Shown here: piece by piece, positions 10,439-17,293 of the stretch
Numbering within the stretch: position 1 is the stretch's first letter
How the letters are laid out: each line of letters begins with the position of its first letter
Assembly (NCBI RefSeq): GCF_016446285.1
Contig: NZ_CP054140.1
Coordinates: 1,717,501 to 1,781,500 of the forward strand
Direction: 5' to 3'
DNA from: Desulfobulbus oligotrophicus
GTDB lineage: Bacteria; Desulfobacterota; Desulfobulbia; Desulfobulbales; Desulfobulbaceae
Length of the DNA stretch: 64,000 nucleotides
The notes under the pieces: model-generated
What the model was told of the DNA's origin: nothing
What the model saw: only the letters and a program-made list of their open reading frames with translations
The model's database searches: none
Translations under genes and position numbers: made by a program

Positions 10439-10913
10439 GGTCAGTCCTCTCGTGCACTTGATTGAAGATGATCGGTTGGGTGATGCTTGTCTCTGATTAA
10501 GCTGTTTGTTTGAGCTCTAAATGTCTGTGGGTGTGCTCAGGAAGAGCGGTTCTGCATCAGCGCATCGGGATACCGTGATGCTGGTGTTTTTTAGTGCCTT
10601 TGTCCCTGTGCAGTGGAGCGGTGGATGCTGCTGGTCCTCTGCAGTGTCTTCTGATCACTTCTGTCTTTAAAACTATACCGGATTTTTTCATAGGCGTAAT
10701 GAAGATCTTCGGTCTTGCTGTTTTGCTGTGGTCAACGAACCTGAGCAGGGGGCATTGTGCCTTGCCGGTTGTCTGGCGGACTTTTTTTGCATGGTGGTAC
10801 AACTATATCGACCAGTCAGGGGACTGGCTGCTGCAGGTAAGCATGGCTAGGGGTTTTTTCAGCCGGCCGGAGATGTTGAACAAGATAGGGTGTTTTTTTA
10901 AGAAAGAGGCGGG
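10439..10913. other. Gene-free stretch with two hairpins
   Basis: No convincing gene is present in these 475 bp. Two plus-strand structures are visible. GCATCA (10554-10559) pairs with TGATGC (10576-10581), with an inner CGG-GATA-CCG hairpin and TTTTTT shortly after, which looks like an orphan terminator. CCAGTC-AGGG-GACTGG lies at 10812-10827. No tRNA-like fold is evident. Confidence 0.4.
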
Positions 10914-11489
10914 TCAGAAGCGTCCCAGATCTTTCGGGTCAAAGGAGATCCAACGAAAAAGAGAGTCTTCCAGGGTGACACATTGGTCAAAGTTATCCCT
11001 GATCAGACCTTGGCGGGTCGGATTGCCTTTGCCGTAGTGGTCCAGGATGTATTCCAATCGTTCGCTCAGATGCACCACAACATTATGACGAACGCGTTTA
11101 TCGGCATAGTACACAATTTCAGGGGCAGTGAAACGACCGTCCAGATACCGTTGCGGATCATAATCGGCAAGAAGTACATGCTGTTCAACAATTGTCGCAA
11201 TATCCGGATATCCGTGTTGCCGGCAGATGTCACCGCCGATCTTGGCGTGGTCACAGGTGCTGTTCAGACACGGGGTTTTGGCGATGTCATGGAGCAGGGC
11301 GCCGGCGATCACCAGGCGTTGATCGGCCTGGGATCGGTCGGGCGCAAAGGCACATAACCCTGACAGCAGATGGTCAGCCAGCCGGGTAACGACCAGGGAA
11401 TGATGACGGATATTGGCGAGCATTCCATACTGATCCATGAGCTTGATGCACTGTTTCAGGGAAGGGATGGAGGGGCGCGATGGTTCCAT
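10914..11489 (-). CDS. HD-domain phosphohydrolase-like protein
   Basis: The 191-residue protein is a small HD-superfamily member. Metal ligands are seen as IRHHSLVV (His near residue 28), LLHDIAKT (His-Asp near residue 68) and further histidines in HAKIGGDI and VEQHVLL. This pattern matches the HDIG/YqeK-like or tRNA-CCA-adding-type stand-alone HD phosphohydrolases, which cleave phosphate esters of nucleotides. It is the third gene of the run ahbD-hemE-HD (25 bp after hemE), but nothing in it suggests a direct part in heme synthesis. Substrate unknown. Confidence 0.82.
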   Translation of the reverse strand: MEPSRPSIPSLKQCIKLMDQYGMLANIRHHSLVVTRLADHLLSGLCAFAPDRSQADQRLVIAGALLHDIAKTPCLNSTCDHAKIGGDICRQHGYPDIATIVEQHVLLADYDPQRYLDGRFTAPEIVYYADKRVRHNVVVHLSERLEYILDHYGKGNPTRQGLIRDNFDQCVTLEDSLFRWISFDPKDLGRF

Positions 11490-11513
11490 GCTCGTTAAAA
11501 GGTATGTTGTTGT

Positions 11514-12539
11514 TCACGATTTACCGCTGAATCGGTGCACTGCGTTCACTGCAATCCGGACGTGTTCTGTTGGCGTCTCCGGTTGGATGCCATGACCGAG
11601 GTTAAAGATGTACCCCTGCGCATCCTGGGCATCTATCAGCATTGTCCTGATGCGTTCTTCCAGTTGTTTTGGCGGTAAAAAGAGGGCGAGCGGGTCAATA
11701 TTGCCCTGGACGGCGTGCCGTCCGGCCCGGGCAACAGCCTCTCTGATGGGCAGCCGCCAGTCAAAACCAAGCACATCAGCACCCACGGTGGTGGTGAGGT
11801 CGGTCAATGTGGCACCGTTATTTGCAAAGTAGATGATCGGAACATCGGTGCCGGCCCGCAGATCTCTGATAATGGATCGGGTGTAAGGAAGAACAAATTC
11901 TTCGTAATCGCAGGGGGCCAAAATGCCGACCCAGGAGTCGAACAGCTGCAGCGCCTGGGCTCCGGCTCTGGCCTGTGCTTGAAGATAGACACTGGTGCAG
12001 GCGGTAATTTTTGCCATCAGGTTATGGAAGAGCTGCGGCTCCTGGAACATCATCTTCTTGGTGTGAAGAAATACTTTGGAGCTGCCGCCTTCGATGAGAT
12101 AGGTCGCAAGCGTGAAGGGAGCACCGGCAAAACCAATGAGCGGCACCTGCAGGGTGAGACGCAGGAGGCGAATTGTTTCCAGCACAAAGGGAAGTTGTTC
12201 TTCAGGTACGGGAATCACCAGGGCATCAACAGCTTTCTGGCTTCGAACCGGTGTGGGGAAAAGCGGACCCCTGCCCTCATGAAACTCGAGTTCAAGGCCC
12301 ATGGCCTCCATGGGAATGAGGATGTCGGAAAAGAGTATTGCCGCATCAAAACCGAAAATATCAATGGGCTGTAACGTCACTTCAACAGCAAGTTCAGGTG
12401 TCTTGCACAGTTCGAGAAAACTGACTTTCCCTCTGATTTTTTGATACTCAGGTAAATATCTGCCGGCCTGCCGCATGAACCAGACAGGTGTGTGGGTTGT
12501 TTTCTGACCCCGGCAGGCTTGGAGAAATGTGTTGTTCAT
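11514..12539 (-). CDS. hemE: Uroporphyrinogen decarboxylase
   Basis: HemE removes four carboxyl groups from uroporphyrinogen III to give coproporphyrinogen III in the classical tetrapyrrole pathway. The 341-residue length is normal. The N-terminus carries the invariant substrate-binding motif WFMRQAGRYLPEY (residues 20-32), and the catalytic aspartate region FGFDAAILFSDIL is intact. The C-terminal IFNLGHGIQPETP is also canonical, which separates it from the methyltransferase MtaA-like relatives. It follows ahbD by 21 bp on the same strand and is probably co-transcribed. Its pairing with a gene of the siroheme-dependent heme route is noteworthy because that route bypasses HemE. Confidence 0.96.
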   Translation of the reverse strand: MNNTFLQACRGQKTTHTPVWFMRQAGRYLPEYQKIRGKVSFLELCKTPELAVEVTLQPIDIFGFDAAILFSDILIPMEAMGLELEFHEGRGPLFPTPVRSQKAVDALVIPVPEEQLPFVLETIRLLRLTLQVPLIGFAGAPFTLATYLIEGGSSKVFLHTKKMMFQEPQLFHNLMAKITACTSVYLQAQARAGAQALQLFDSWVGILAPCDYEEFVLPYTRSIIRDLRAGTDVPIIYFANNGATLTDLTTTVGADVLGFDWRLPIREAVARAGRHAVQGNIDPLALFLPPKQLEERIRTMLIDAQDAQGYIFNLGHGIQPETPTEHVRIAVNAVHRFSGKS

Positions 12540-12560
12540 CGAATATCCGTGTTTGTGGGT

Positions 12561-13661
12561 TTATGATTCACAGGTTGTCTGTGTTGGGGTACCAGGTTGT
12601 TGGCTCAGGTGCCGGCCGGGAACATGGTTGCAGAAGGGCTCGCCAGCCAGGTAATCTCCGGTCAGTGCATAAGCTCTGGCCCGACAACCGCCACAGACCC
12701 CGACATATTCACAACGGCCACAGTTACCTTTATAGCCGGAAAAGTTGCGCATATCGAGCATGAGCTTTGAATTCTCCCAGATATCCTGGAAGGATTGCGT
12801 CTGGAGATTACCGGCAGCCAGGGGGAAGTAGCTGCACGGCAGAACATTGCCATCAACATCGATCAAACAGATCAGCTGTCCGGCGAGACAGCCTTTGGAT
12901 CCGCCGGTGGAGAATGAAAGACTGCGGCGTTTGAAACGCTCTCCCTCAGCTTTGGAGCGCTGGAGTACAAGGCGATAGTACTGGGGGGCACAGGTCGGGC
13001 GGACCAGGAGCTCATCCTCTTCCTTCTCCATATCATAATGCCAGTTGAGCATCTCCTCATACTCATCAGCCGGAATCAGTTCTGCCAGGATATTTTCACC
13101 ACGGCCGGTGGGTACAATCATGAACAGGTACCAGGCAGTGGCTCCCAGTTTTTTTACCAACTGATAGATTCTGGGTGCTTCTTCTTTGTTACGTTGAGTG
13201 AAGGAGGAGTTGATGAGAAAATCAATACTATGCTCGTTGAACAGGCGAATGGCGTTCATGACTCCGGAAAAGGCTCCGGGCTGGTTTCGGAAATCATCAT
13301 GCACCTCGGCGGTGGCACCGTCCAGGCTTAAAGAAACCATTTTGATACCACTGTCTTTAATGTGTCGGCAGGTTTCGGCATTCACCAGTGATCCGTTGGT
13401 TGCCAAACACATGCGTAAACCAAGCTCCGTCCCGTGGGCGGCAATATCAAATACATCCGGCCGCAGGAGCGGTTCACCGCCGGAAAGCACGACGACCGGA
13501 TTGGCATAGGAGCGGATCTCAGCCAGGATTCGCTTTGCTTCGGCTAAAGAAAAATCGGGATGTCCATCAATCTCAAGCTGGGAAGAGGAACGGCAGTGTA
13601 CACAGTGGAGATTACAGCGGCGGGTAATTTCCCAGGCAATCCATTTGGGGACGAAATCCAT
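12561..13661 (-). CDS. ahbD: Radical SAM protein, AhbD-like heme b synthase
   Basis: The 366-residue enzyme has the radical SAM cluster motif CNLHCVHC (residues 16-23) after [10 protein letters not shown]-terminal SPASM-like auxiliary cluster region follows, with [19 protein letters not shown], then [19 protein letters not shown] and a final GEPFC. The C-terminal [14 protein letters not shown] pattern is characteristic of AhbD, which oxidatively decarboxylates the propionates of Fe-coproporphyrin III to give heme b in sulfate reducers and archaea. NirJ and AhbC are close relatives, so paralogous function cannot be excluded. It is the first gene of a three-gene run with hemE. A 300-bp AT-rich region with an inverted repeat lies upstream. 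Confidence 0.75.
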   Translation of the reverse strand: MDFVPKWIAWEITRRCNLHCVHCRSSSQLEIDGHPDFSLAEAKRILAEIRSYANPVVVLSGGEPLLRPDVFDIAAHGTELGLRMCLATNGSLVNAETCRHIKDSGIKMVSLSLDGATAEVHDDFRNQPGAFSGVMNAIRLFNEHSIDFLINSSFTQRNKEEAPRIYQLVKKLGATAWYLFMIVPTGRGENILAELIPADEYEEMLNWHYDMEKEEDELLVRPTCAPQYYRLVLQRSKAEGERFKRRSLSFSTGGSKGCLAGQLICLIDVDGNVLPCSYFPLAAGNLQTQSFQDIWENSKLMLDMRNFSGYKGNCGRCEYVGVCGGCRARAYALTGDYLAGEPFCNHVPGRHLSQQPGTPTQTTCES

Positions 13662-13961
13662 AGTCTGATATCCGATCTTGTGAAGGCAGTAGCGATGTTG
13701 ACACCAGTTTGAACAGAGTATAAACCGGATACTCCAGATCGTAAAACGACCAGAGAGAAAAAGAAGAACAAAAGATATAATCAGTTGAACAGGTTGGACT
13801 ATATATATGATTGATTGGTCTTGCGGTCAACAGCTTTATAAGGATGACGCACGATGATGGCGGGTATCGTGGTTATTTCTGATGAAAAAATCTGTAAACG
13901 ATTTATCTTTATATCATAAAGTAGTTGATCGCCCACCTTCTTTTATGCAAGGAGTCGCCTT
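13662..13961. other. Divergent promoter region ahbD / usp
   Basis: This 300-bp AT-rich stretch separates the ahbD operon (minus) from the universal stress protein gene (plus). It carries the inverted repeat at 13716-13734 and a second one, CTTTAT-ATC-ATAAAG, at 13907-13921, just 41 bp before the usp start. I could not assign convincing -35/-10 pairs. Confidence 0.45.
13716..13734. promoter_or_regulatory. Inverted repeat upstream of ahbD
   Basis: GAGTAT and ATACTC form perfect 6-bp arms around a 7-bp spacer, 55 bp upstream of the ahbD start. The 19-bp size suits a dimeric regulator binding near the promoter. No matching regulator is visible nearby. Confidence 0.35.
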
Positions 13962-14426
13962 ATGCAGAGTATTAAAAGTATCCTGACCCCCATCGATTTT
14001 TCAGACAATGCCGAAAAAATCATCAAGGCAGCTGCTTATATGGCAGGAACATTCAAGGCGGAACTGCACCTGGTGTTTGTGGCACAGACTTTTGAAGATT
14101 ACAGTGGTTTTTTTGTTCCTCCCATAAATCTCCCGAACCTGGAGGAGGAGCTTTTTGCCTCGGCCCAGCAACAGATGGAGACCTATATCGAAGAAAACAG
14201 GGCCGGACTTCTCGAAGCCGGAGTACAGCATGTGACAGGGAAAGTACTTTCCGGTGATATAGCCGAAGAAATTCTGAAGTATGCCGCAAAGAAAAAAGTG
14301 CAGCTGATTATTATGGGGACCCACGGCTACAAAGGTCTTGAGCGAATCATGTTCGGCAGTGTTGCTGAGAAGGTGGTGAAGTCGGCCAGTTGTCCGGTTA
14401 TGACTGTTAATCCGTATCGTGAGTAG
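13962..14426 (+). CDS. Universal stress protein, UspA family
   Basis: The 154-residue protein is a single Usp domain. It opens with KSILTPIDFSDNA, the family's first strand and ATP-contact aspartate, and ends with MGTHGYKGLERIMFGSVAEKVV. The latter contains the G-2X-G-9X-G-(S/T) nucleotide-binding signature of ATP-binding Usps. Such proteins act in the cytoplasm as dimers in stress and starvation adaptation. AAGGAG stands 10 bp before the ATG. The gene is monocistronic as far as can be seen, divergent from ahbD. Confidence 0.93.
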   Translation: MQSIKSILTPIDFSDNAEKIIKAAAYMAGTFKAELHLVFVAQTFEDYSGFFVPPINLPNLEEELFASAQQQMETYIEENRAGLLEAGVQHVTGKVLSGDIAEEILKYAAKKKVQLIIMGTHGYKGLERIMFGSVAEKVVKSASCPVMTVNPYRE

Positions 14427-14522
14427 TATGAAAACCGGGCAGCCTAGGCGCGGGGAAGCGTTTTGTCGCCTCGATGGTCCTGACCAGGAGCGCATCCTGA
14501 TGATAAAACCACGACGCAGGTC

Positions 14523-14529
14523 AGGAGGG
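14523..14529 (+). promoter_or_regulatory. Ribosome binding site that fixes an ATA start
   Basis: AGGAGGG matches the anti-Shine-Dalgarno sequence and lies exactly 7 bp before ATA at 14537. It is 31 bp before the only conventional start (GTG at 14561), which is too far for initiation. Confidence 0.6.
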
Positions 14530-14536
14530 TAACGCT

Positions 14537-14875
14537 ATAAAAAAACGAAAGTATCCACGGGTGCTGGTTACCAATATGTTTATTGATGTCTCTGACGGCA
14601 TAGGCTTCTGTACAGGGACGGTCCAAGACGTTTCGCAGGTGGGTCTTTGTCTGACTGATTTAGCCAAAAGATTCGGTCAGGATATGGATACCTATACCGC
14701 TGTGACCTCCAGTGGAAGTGAGTATTTTAAGTTCAGGGTTCGACCACGATGGGAGCAGACCGGAAGTGTCAGCAAGCGAATGGGAGTGGAGATCACCGAG
14801 CCGTCCGGATCATGGATGGATTTCGTTTCCAGGCTTGAAGCCCGGAACAGAAAGGGGGCACAGCAGGGCCACTGA
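14537..14875 (+). CDS. PilZ-domain protein with probable ATA start codon
   Basis: This small (112-residue) protein is a stand-alone PilZ domain, a cyclic-di-GMP receptor fold. The c-di-GMP motif RxxxR is present as RKYPR (14546-14560), and the second motif DxSxxG as DVSQVG near 14628. The first motif lies upstream of the first usual start codon, GTG 14561. Between the in-frame stop at 14504 and that GTG there is no ATG, GTG or TTG, but ATA at 14537 is perfectly spaced from a strong ribosome binding site. The gene therefore most likely starts at ATA, or a recent ATG-to-ATA change has damaged it. It sits between a usp gene and a convergent unknown gene. Confidence 0.75.
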   Translation: MKKRKYPRVLVTNMFIDVSDGIGFCTGTVQDVSQVGLCLTDLAKRFGQDMDTYTAVTSSGSEYFKFRVRPRWEQTGSVSKRMGVEITEPSGSWMDFVSRLEARNRKGAQQGH

Positions 14876-14879
14876 GACC

Positions 14880-15980
14880 CTATTGCGGAGCCAGTATGCC
14901 GACAACACAACCCGCTGCCGGTTGCGTTGGTCGACAGTACTCCTGTCCTGCGGCATAGCTCTTGGCGAACAGCGAGGGCAGGGAGATGTTTTCAAACAGG
15001 TAGAGTTCAAGTTTCCATTGAACATGTTGTGTCGAATCGGAGTTGGCAGCCGTACATTGCGACCATTCCAAGATACCCTTTTCAAGAAGCTGGATCAGTT
15101 TCTCACGAGAGTACGCCTCTGTCCGGCCGGTGTACAGTGTGCTGAGTGCCATCTTGAGGCTTTGGCATTGTTTTGCCGGCGACACTTCCAGTGTCTGCGC
15201 AAATTCAGAGTCTTTTTGTGTTGCGGGGATCTTCAACGTGGCTAACAGGCGAGGACTCTGTCGCTCTTGTTTTTCATAAAATTCGTGGAGCAGGTCCAGT
15301 GCGGTTTGGTACCTGGTGATCAGGAGCCCCGGGATAACGGGTTGAGCAGCCGTGTGAAAAACAAGCCGGGTCCAGGCCCTGAGCCGGTAACGCAGAAAAC
15401 TGTCCATCTCCTGATCGGACGTTAAGGTTGCAGCGGGAAGGGTGAAGAGGTTGTTCTCATCGTCGCGCAACATTGCTAAGAGCTTGTTTTCCTGTTCAGT
15501 AATATCCTGAAAGGCCAGTCGCAGCCCGGCACGTTCTCGGTCGTACATCTCTGCCAACTGAAGAATAAGTCGCGATTGCCAGAGGAGTTGTTCAGTCTCC
15601 TGTTCCGGACGAATACCGCTGTTGTTGAGAATGTCACTGATGATGGTCCGGCGTGACTCCGACTGATCGCCGCGATTAAGACCTGCCAGGGTGAGCATGC
15701 CCAGCTGGCTGATATACTGACTGCCTCTTTGCTGCAGGTCCTGGTTGAGGGCAATGAACCGTTGACGTTGCTCGCCAAGGGGTACAGCGGTGAAGTACTG
15801 GAGCCTGTCTTCTGCATGGTATCGGCTGATCAGCTGCGATTCGCTCTTTGTCAACGGTAGACCATGTTCAATTGTTTGCAGGTAGACAACCTGATCGAAA
15901 ACTTGTACAAGGGGGCGGAGAAAACGCTCTTCAGGCAGCGTGTCTGGAAATATGCAGGCAATACTTTTGTTTGGAACCAT
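14880..15980 (-). CDS. Conserved-looking cytoplasmic protein, unknown
   Basis: I do not recognise this 366-residue product. It has no signal peptide or membrane helix. It looks like an all-alpha protein with many Gln, Glu, Arg and Leu residues, including a segment around LRYRLRAWTRLVFHTA. The frame is open upstream to an ATG at 16031. The ATG at 15980 is preferred because the sequence from MVPNKSIACIFPD onward looks like a natural N-terminus and because it would then abut the divergent gene at 15979. The two starts share a CCATGG site, an unusually tight divergent arrangement. Its stop lies 4 bp after the PilZ gene on the opposite strand. Confidence 0.7.
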   Translation of the reverse strand: MVPNKSIACIFPDTLPEERFLRPLVQVFDQVVYLQTIEHGLPLTKSESQLISRYHAEDRLQYFTAVPLGEQRQRFIALNQDLQQRGSQYISQLGMLTLAGLNRGDQSESRRTIISDILNNSGIRPEQETEQLLWQSRLILQLAEMYDRERAGLRLAFQDITEQENKLLAMLRDDENNLFTLPAATLTSDQEMDSFLRYRLRAWTRLVFHTAAQPVIPGLLITRYQTALDLLHEFYEKQERQSPRLLATLKIPATQKDSEFAQTLEVSPAKQCQSLKMALSTLYTGRTEAYSREKLIQLLEKGILEWSQCTAANSDSTQHVQWKLELYLFENISLPSLFAKSYAAGQEYCRPTQPAAGCVVGILAPQ

Positions 15981-16344
15981 GGCAACACTTCGAGAAAAAA
16001 TAACGTTTATTGGAACAGCACTGGCGTACATCCTGTTTCATCTGCGTTTAGGGGCTGACTGGTATGCCGTTTTTACAGGCACCCTGTACCAGGTTTTGCT
16101 CACAGCGCCCTATGCACTGGGGTTTACCTATATCATTGCCGTTATTATCCGGCGCTTAACCGGTAAAGGATGGCTGCCGTGGGACCGGTTGTTGCGTCTT
16201 TTTTTTACTGTGGGCATTCTTTTCGCCTTTTATTTTGCGCTGTACGAGTATGCCGGTCAGCAACCACCGCTTACGGATCGGCAACTGGAGTCTGACTCTA
16301 GCGTATCACGCTTTTTTGAGGATGTACTCCAGCGAGTGCGGTAG
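15979..16344 (+). CDS. Small integral membrane protein, unknown
   Basis: The 121-residue product has three likely transmembrane helices: TALAYILFHLRLG (about residues 11-25), a long segment from LYQVLLTAPYALGFTYIIAVII (about 35-57), and LLRLFFTVGILFAFYFALY (about 73-92). An acidic and polar tail follows. It matches no family I recognise. The frame also opens at GTG 15940, but ATG 15979 gives a better N-terminus. The gene diverges from the protein at 14880-15980, with which it may share regulation. Its last 47 bp overlap the 3' end of the convergent beta-helix gene. Confidence 0.6.
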   Translation: MATLREKITFIGTALAYILFHLRLGADWYAVFTGTLYQVLLTAPYALGFTYIIAVIIRRLTGKGWLPWDRLLRLFFTVGILFAFYFALYEYAGQQPPLTDRQLESDSSVSRFFEDVLQRVR

Positions 16345-17098
16345 AGTTGGGCATAAGAAGGCTGTCCGGCCCTATAAGGGTACCCGGGCTGGTTACCGCG
16401 TTACAACCGGTTTGCACATTGTCCCCGAGCACAGCACCGAGTTTATGTAAACCGGTGTCAACAGAGCCGTTGCTGGTCCGAAGTTTGACCGTTCCTGTAA
16501 AGAAACGTAAGTTTGCACACTTGGTCCCTGCACCAAGGTTGACTTTTCTGCCAAGGATAGAGTCACCAAGATAGGCAAAATGACCGGCTTTGGCATCGTC
16601 CAGAAAAATGGAGTGCTTGACTTCAGTGGTATGACCAACCACACAACGCCTGCCGATGAGACAGTTGCCCCGCAGATAGGCGCCTTGGCGAATTTCCGAA
16701 CCATCGCCGATGATGGCCGGGGATTTAATCATGGCCCCGGATTCAATGAGAACCCCTTTACCGATTGCAACATGCTTGCCCAGGATCACAGCACCCGCCA
16801 TGATGACCGAGGCCCCTTCCAGAATCTGACCGTTTTCCCAGACTGAAAGACCGCCTTTGGTCGCATCTCCATAGGTGATAATGCACTCTCTGGCATTGCG
16901 CAGTTTGCCGTTGAAGGAGATGTACGGGCTGTCAAGAGGTACACCGTCGGTGATGCACAGGTGCTGGAAAGTCGGTTTGACCAGGCCGGCGATGTACTCC
17001 TTCAGCTTTTTTAAAGGAGCCCAGACATGGGGGCAATCTGCAAAAAGTTCCTGATGAGTGCAGTCATCAAGGGAAAAATAGGATTCGACTGATAGCAT
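16298..17098 (-). CDS. Left-handed beta-helix acyltransferase-like protein (GlmU C-domain type)
   Basis: Residues 75-260 of this 266-residue protein show hexapeptide repeats ([LIV]-G-x4) of a left-handed beta-helix. They include VILGKHVAIGKGVLIESGAMI and the stretch EVKHSIFLDDAKAGHFAYLGDSILG followed by VNLGAGT. The latter is nearly the active-site loop of the GlmU acetyltransferase domain. There is no uridylyltransferase domain; a helical domain of about 70 residues precedes the helix. It may acetylate a sugar or amino sugar, perhaps for the envelope, but the substrate is unknown. The start at 17098 (after GGAGCC) is chosen over ATG 17173. Confidence 0.75.
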   Translation of the reverse strand: MLSVESYFSLDDCTHQELFADCPHVWAPLKKLKEYIAGLVKPTFQHLCITDGVPLDSPYISFNGKLRNARECIITYGDATKGGLSVWENGQILEGASVIMAGAVILGKHVAIGKGVLIESGAMIKSPAIIGDGSEIRQGAYLRGNCLIGRRCVVGHTTEVKHSIFLDDAKAGHFAYLGDSILGRKVNLGAGTKCANLRFFTGTVKLRTSNGSVDTGLHKLGAVLGDNVQTGCNAVTSPGTLIGPDSLLMPNSTALAGVHPQKSVIR

Positions 17099-17206
17099 AG
17101 GGGGCTCCGATATAAATGAAAAATGAAACGGATGAATGATCTTTTGTATATTGAGCGGCTGGTAATTATTCAAGGAAAATCTTCGTTTACTGCATGTAGC
17201 GTCTGC

Positions 17207-17235
17207 TTGACTTCGGAAAGGGTCATGTTTACTGT
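17207..17235 (+). promoter_or_regulatory. Possible sigma-70-type promoter of lon
   Basis: TTGACT (17207-17212) and TACTGT (17230-17235) are separated by 17 bp and lie about 60 bp before the lon start. The -10 match is weak, and no clear heat-shock (sigma-32) element is seen. Confidence 0.3.
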
Positions 17236-17261
17236 CGTGGGACTATTTTGAGCATAGAAGC

Positions 17262-17278
17262 CATTACCTGAGGTAATG
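17262..17278 (+). promoter_or_regulatory. Perfect inverted repeat in the lon leader
   Basis: CATTACC-TGA-GGTAATG is a 17-bp perfect dyad ending 2 bp before the GAGGAGG ribosome binding site of lon. It is neither a CIRCE element nor a terminator. It could be an operator or a small hairpin that gates the ribosome binding site. Confidence 0.45.
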
Positions 17279-17293
17279 TTGAGGAGGAAAGAC

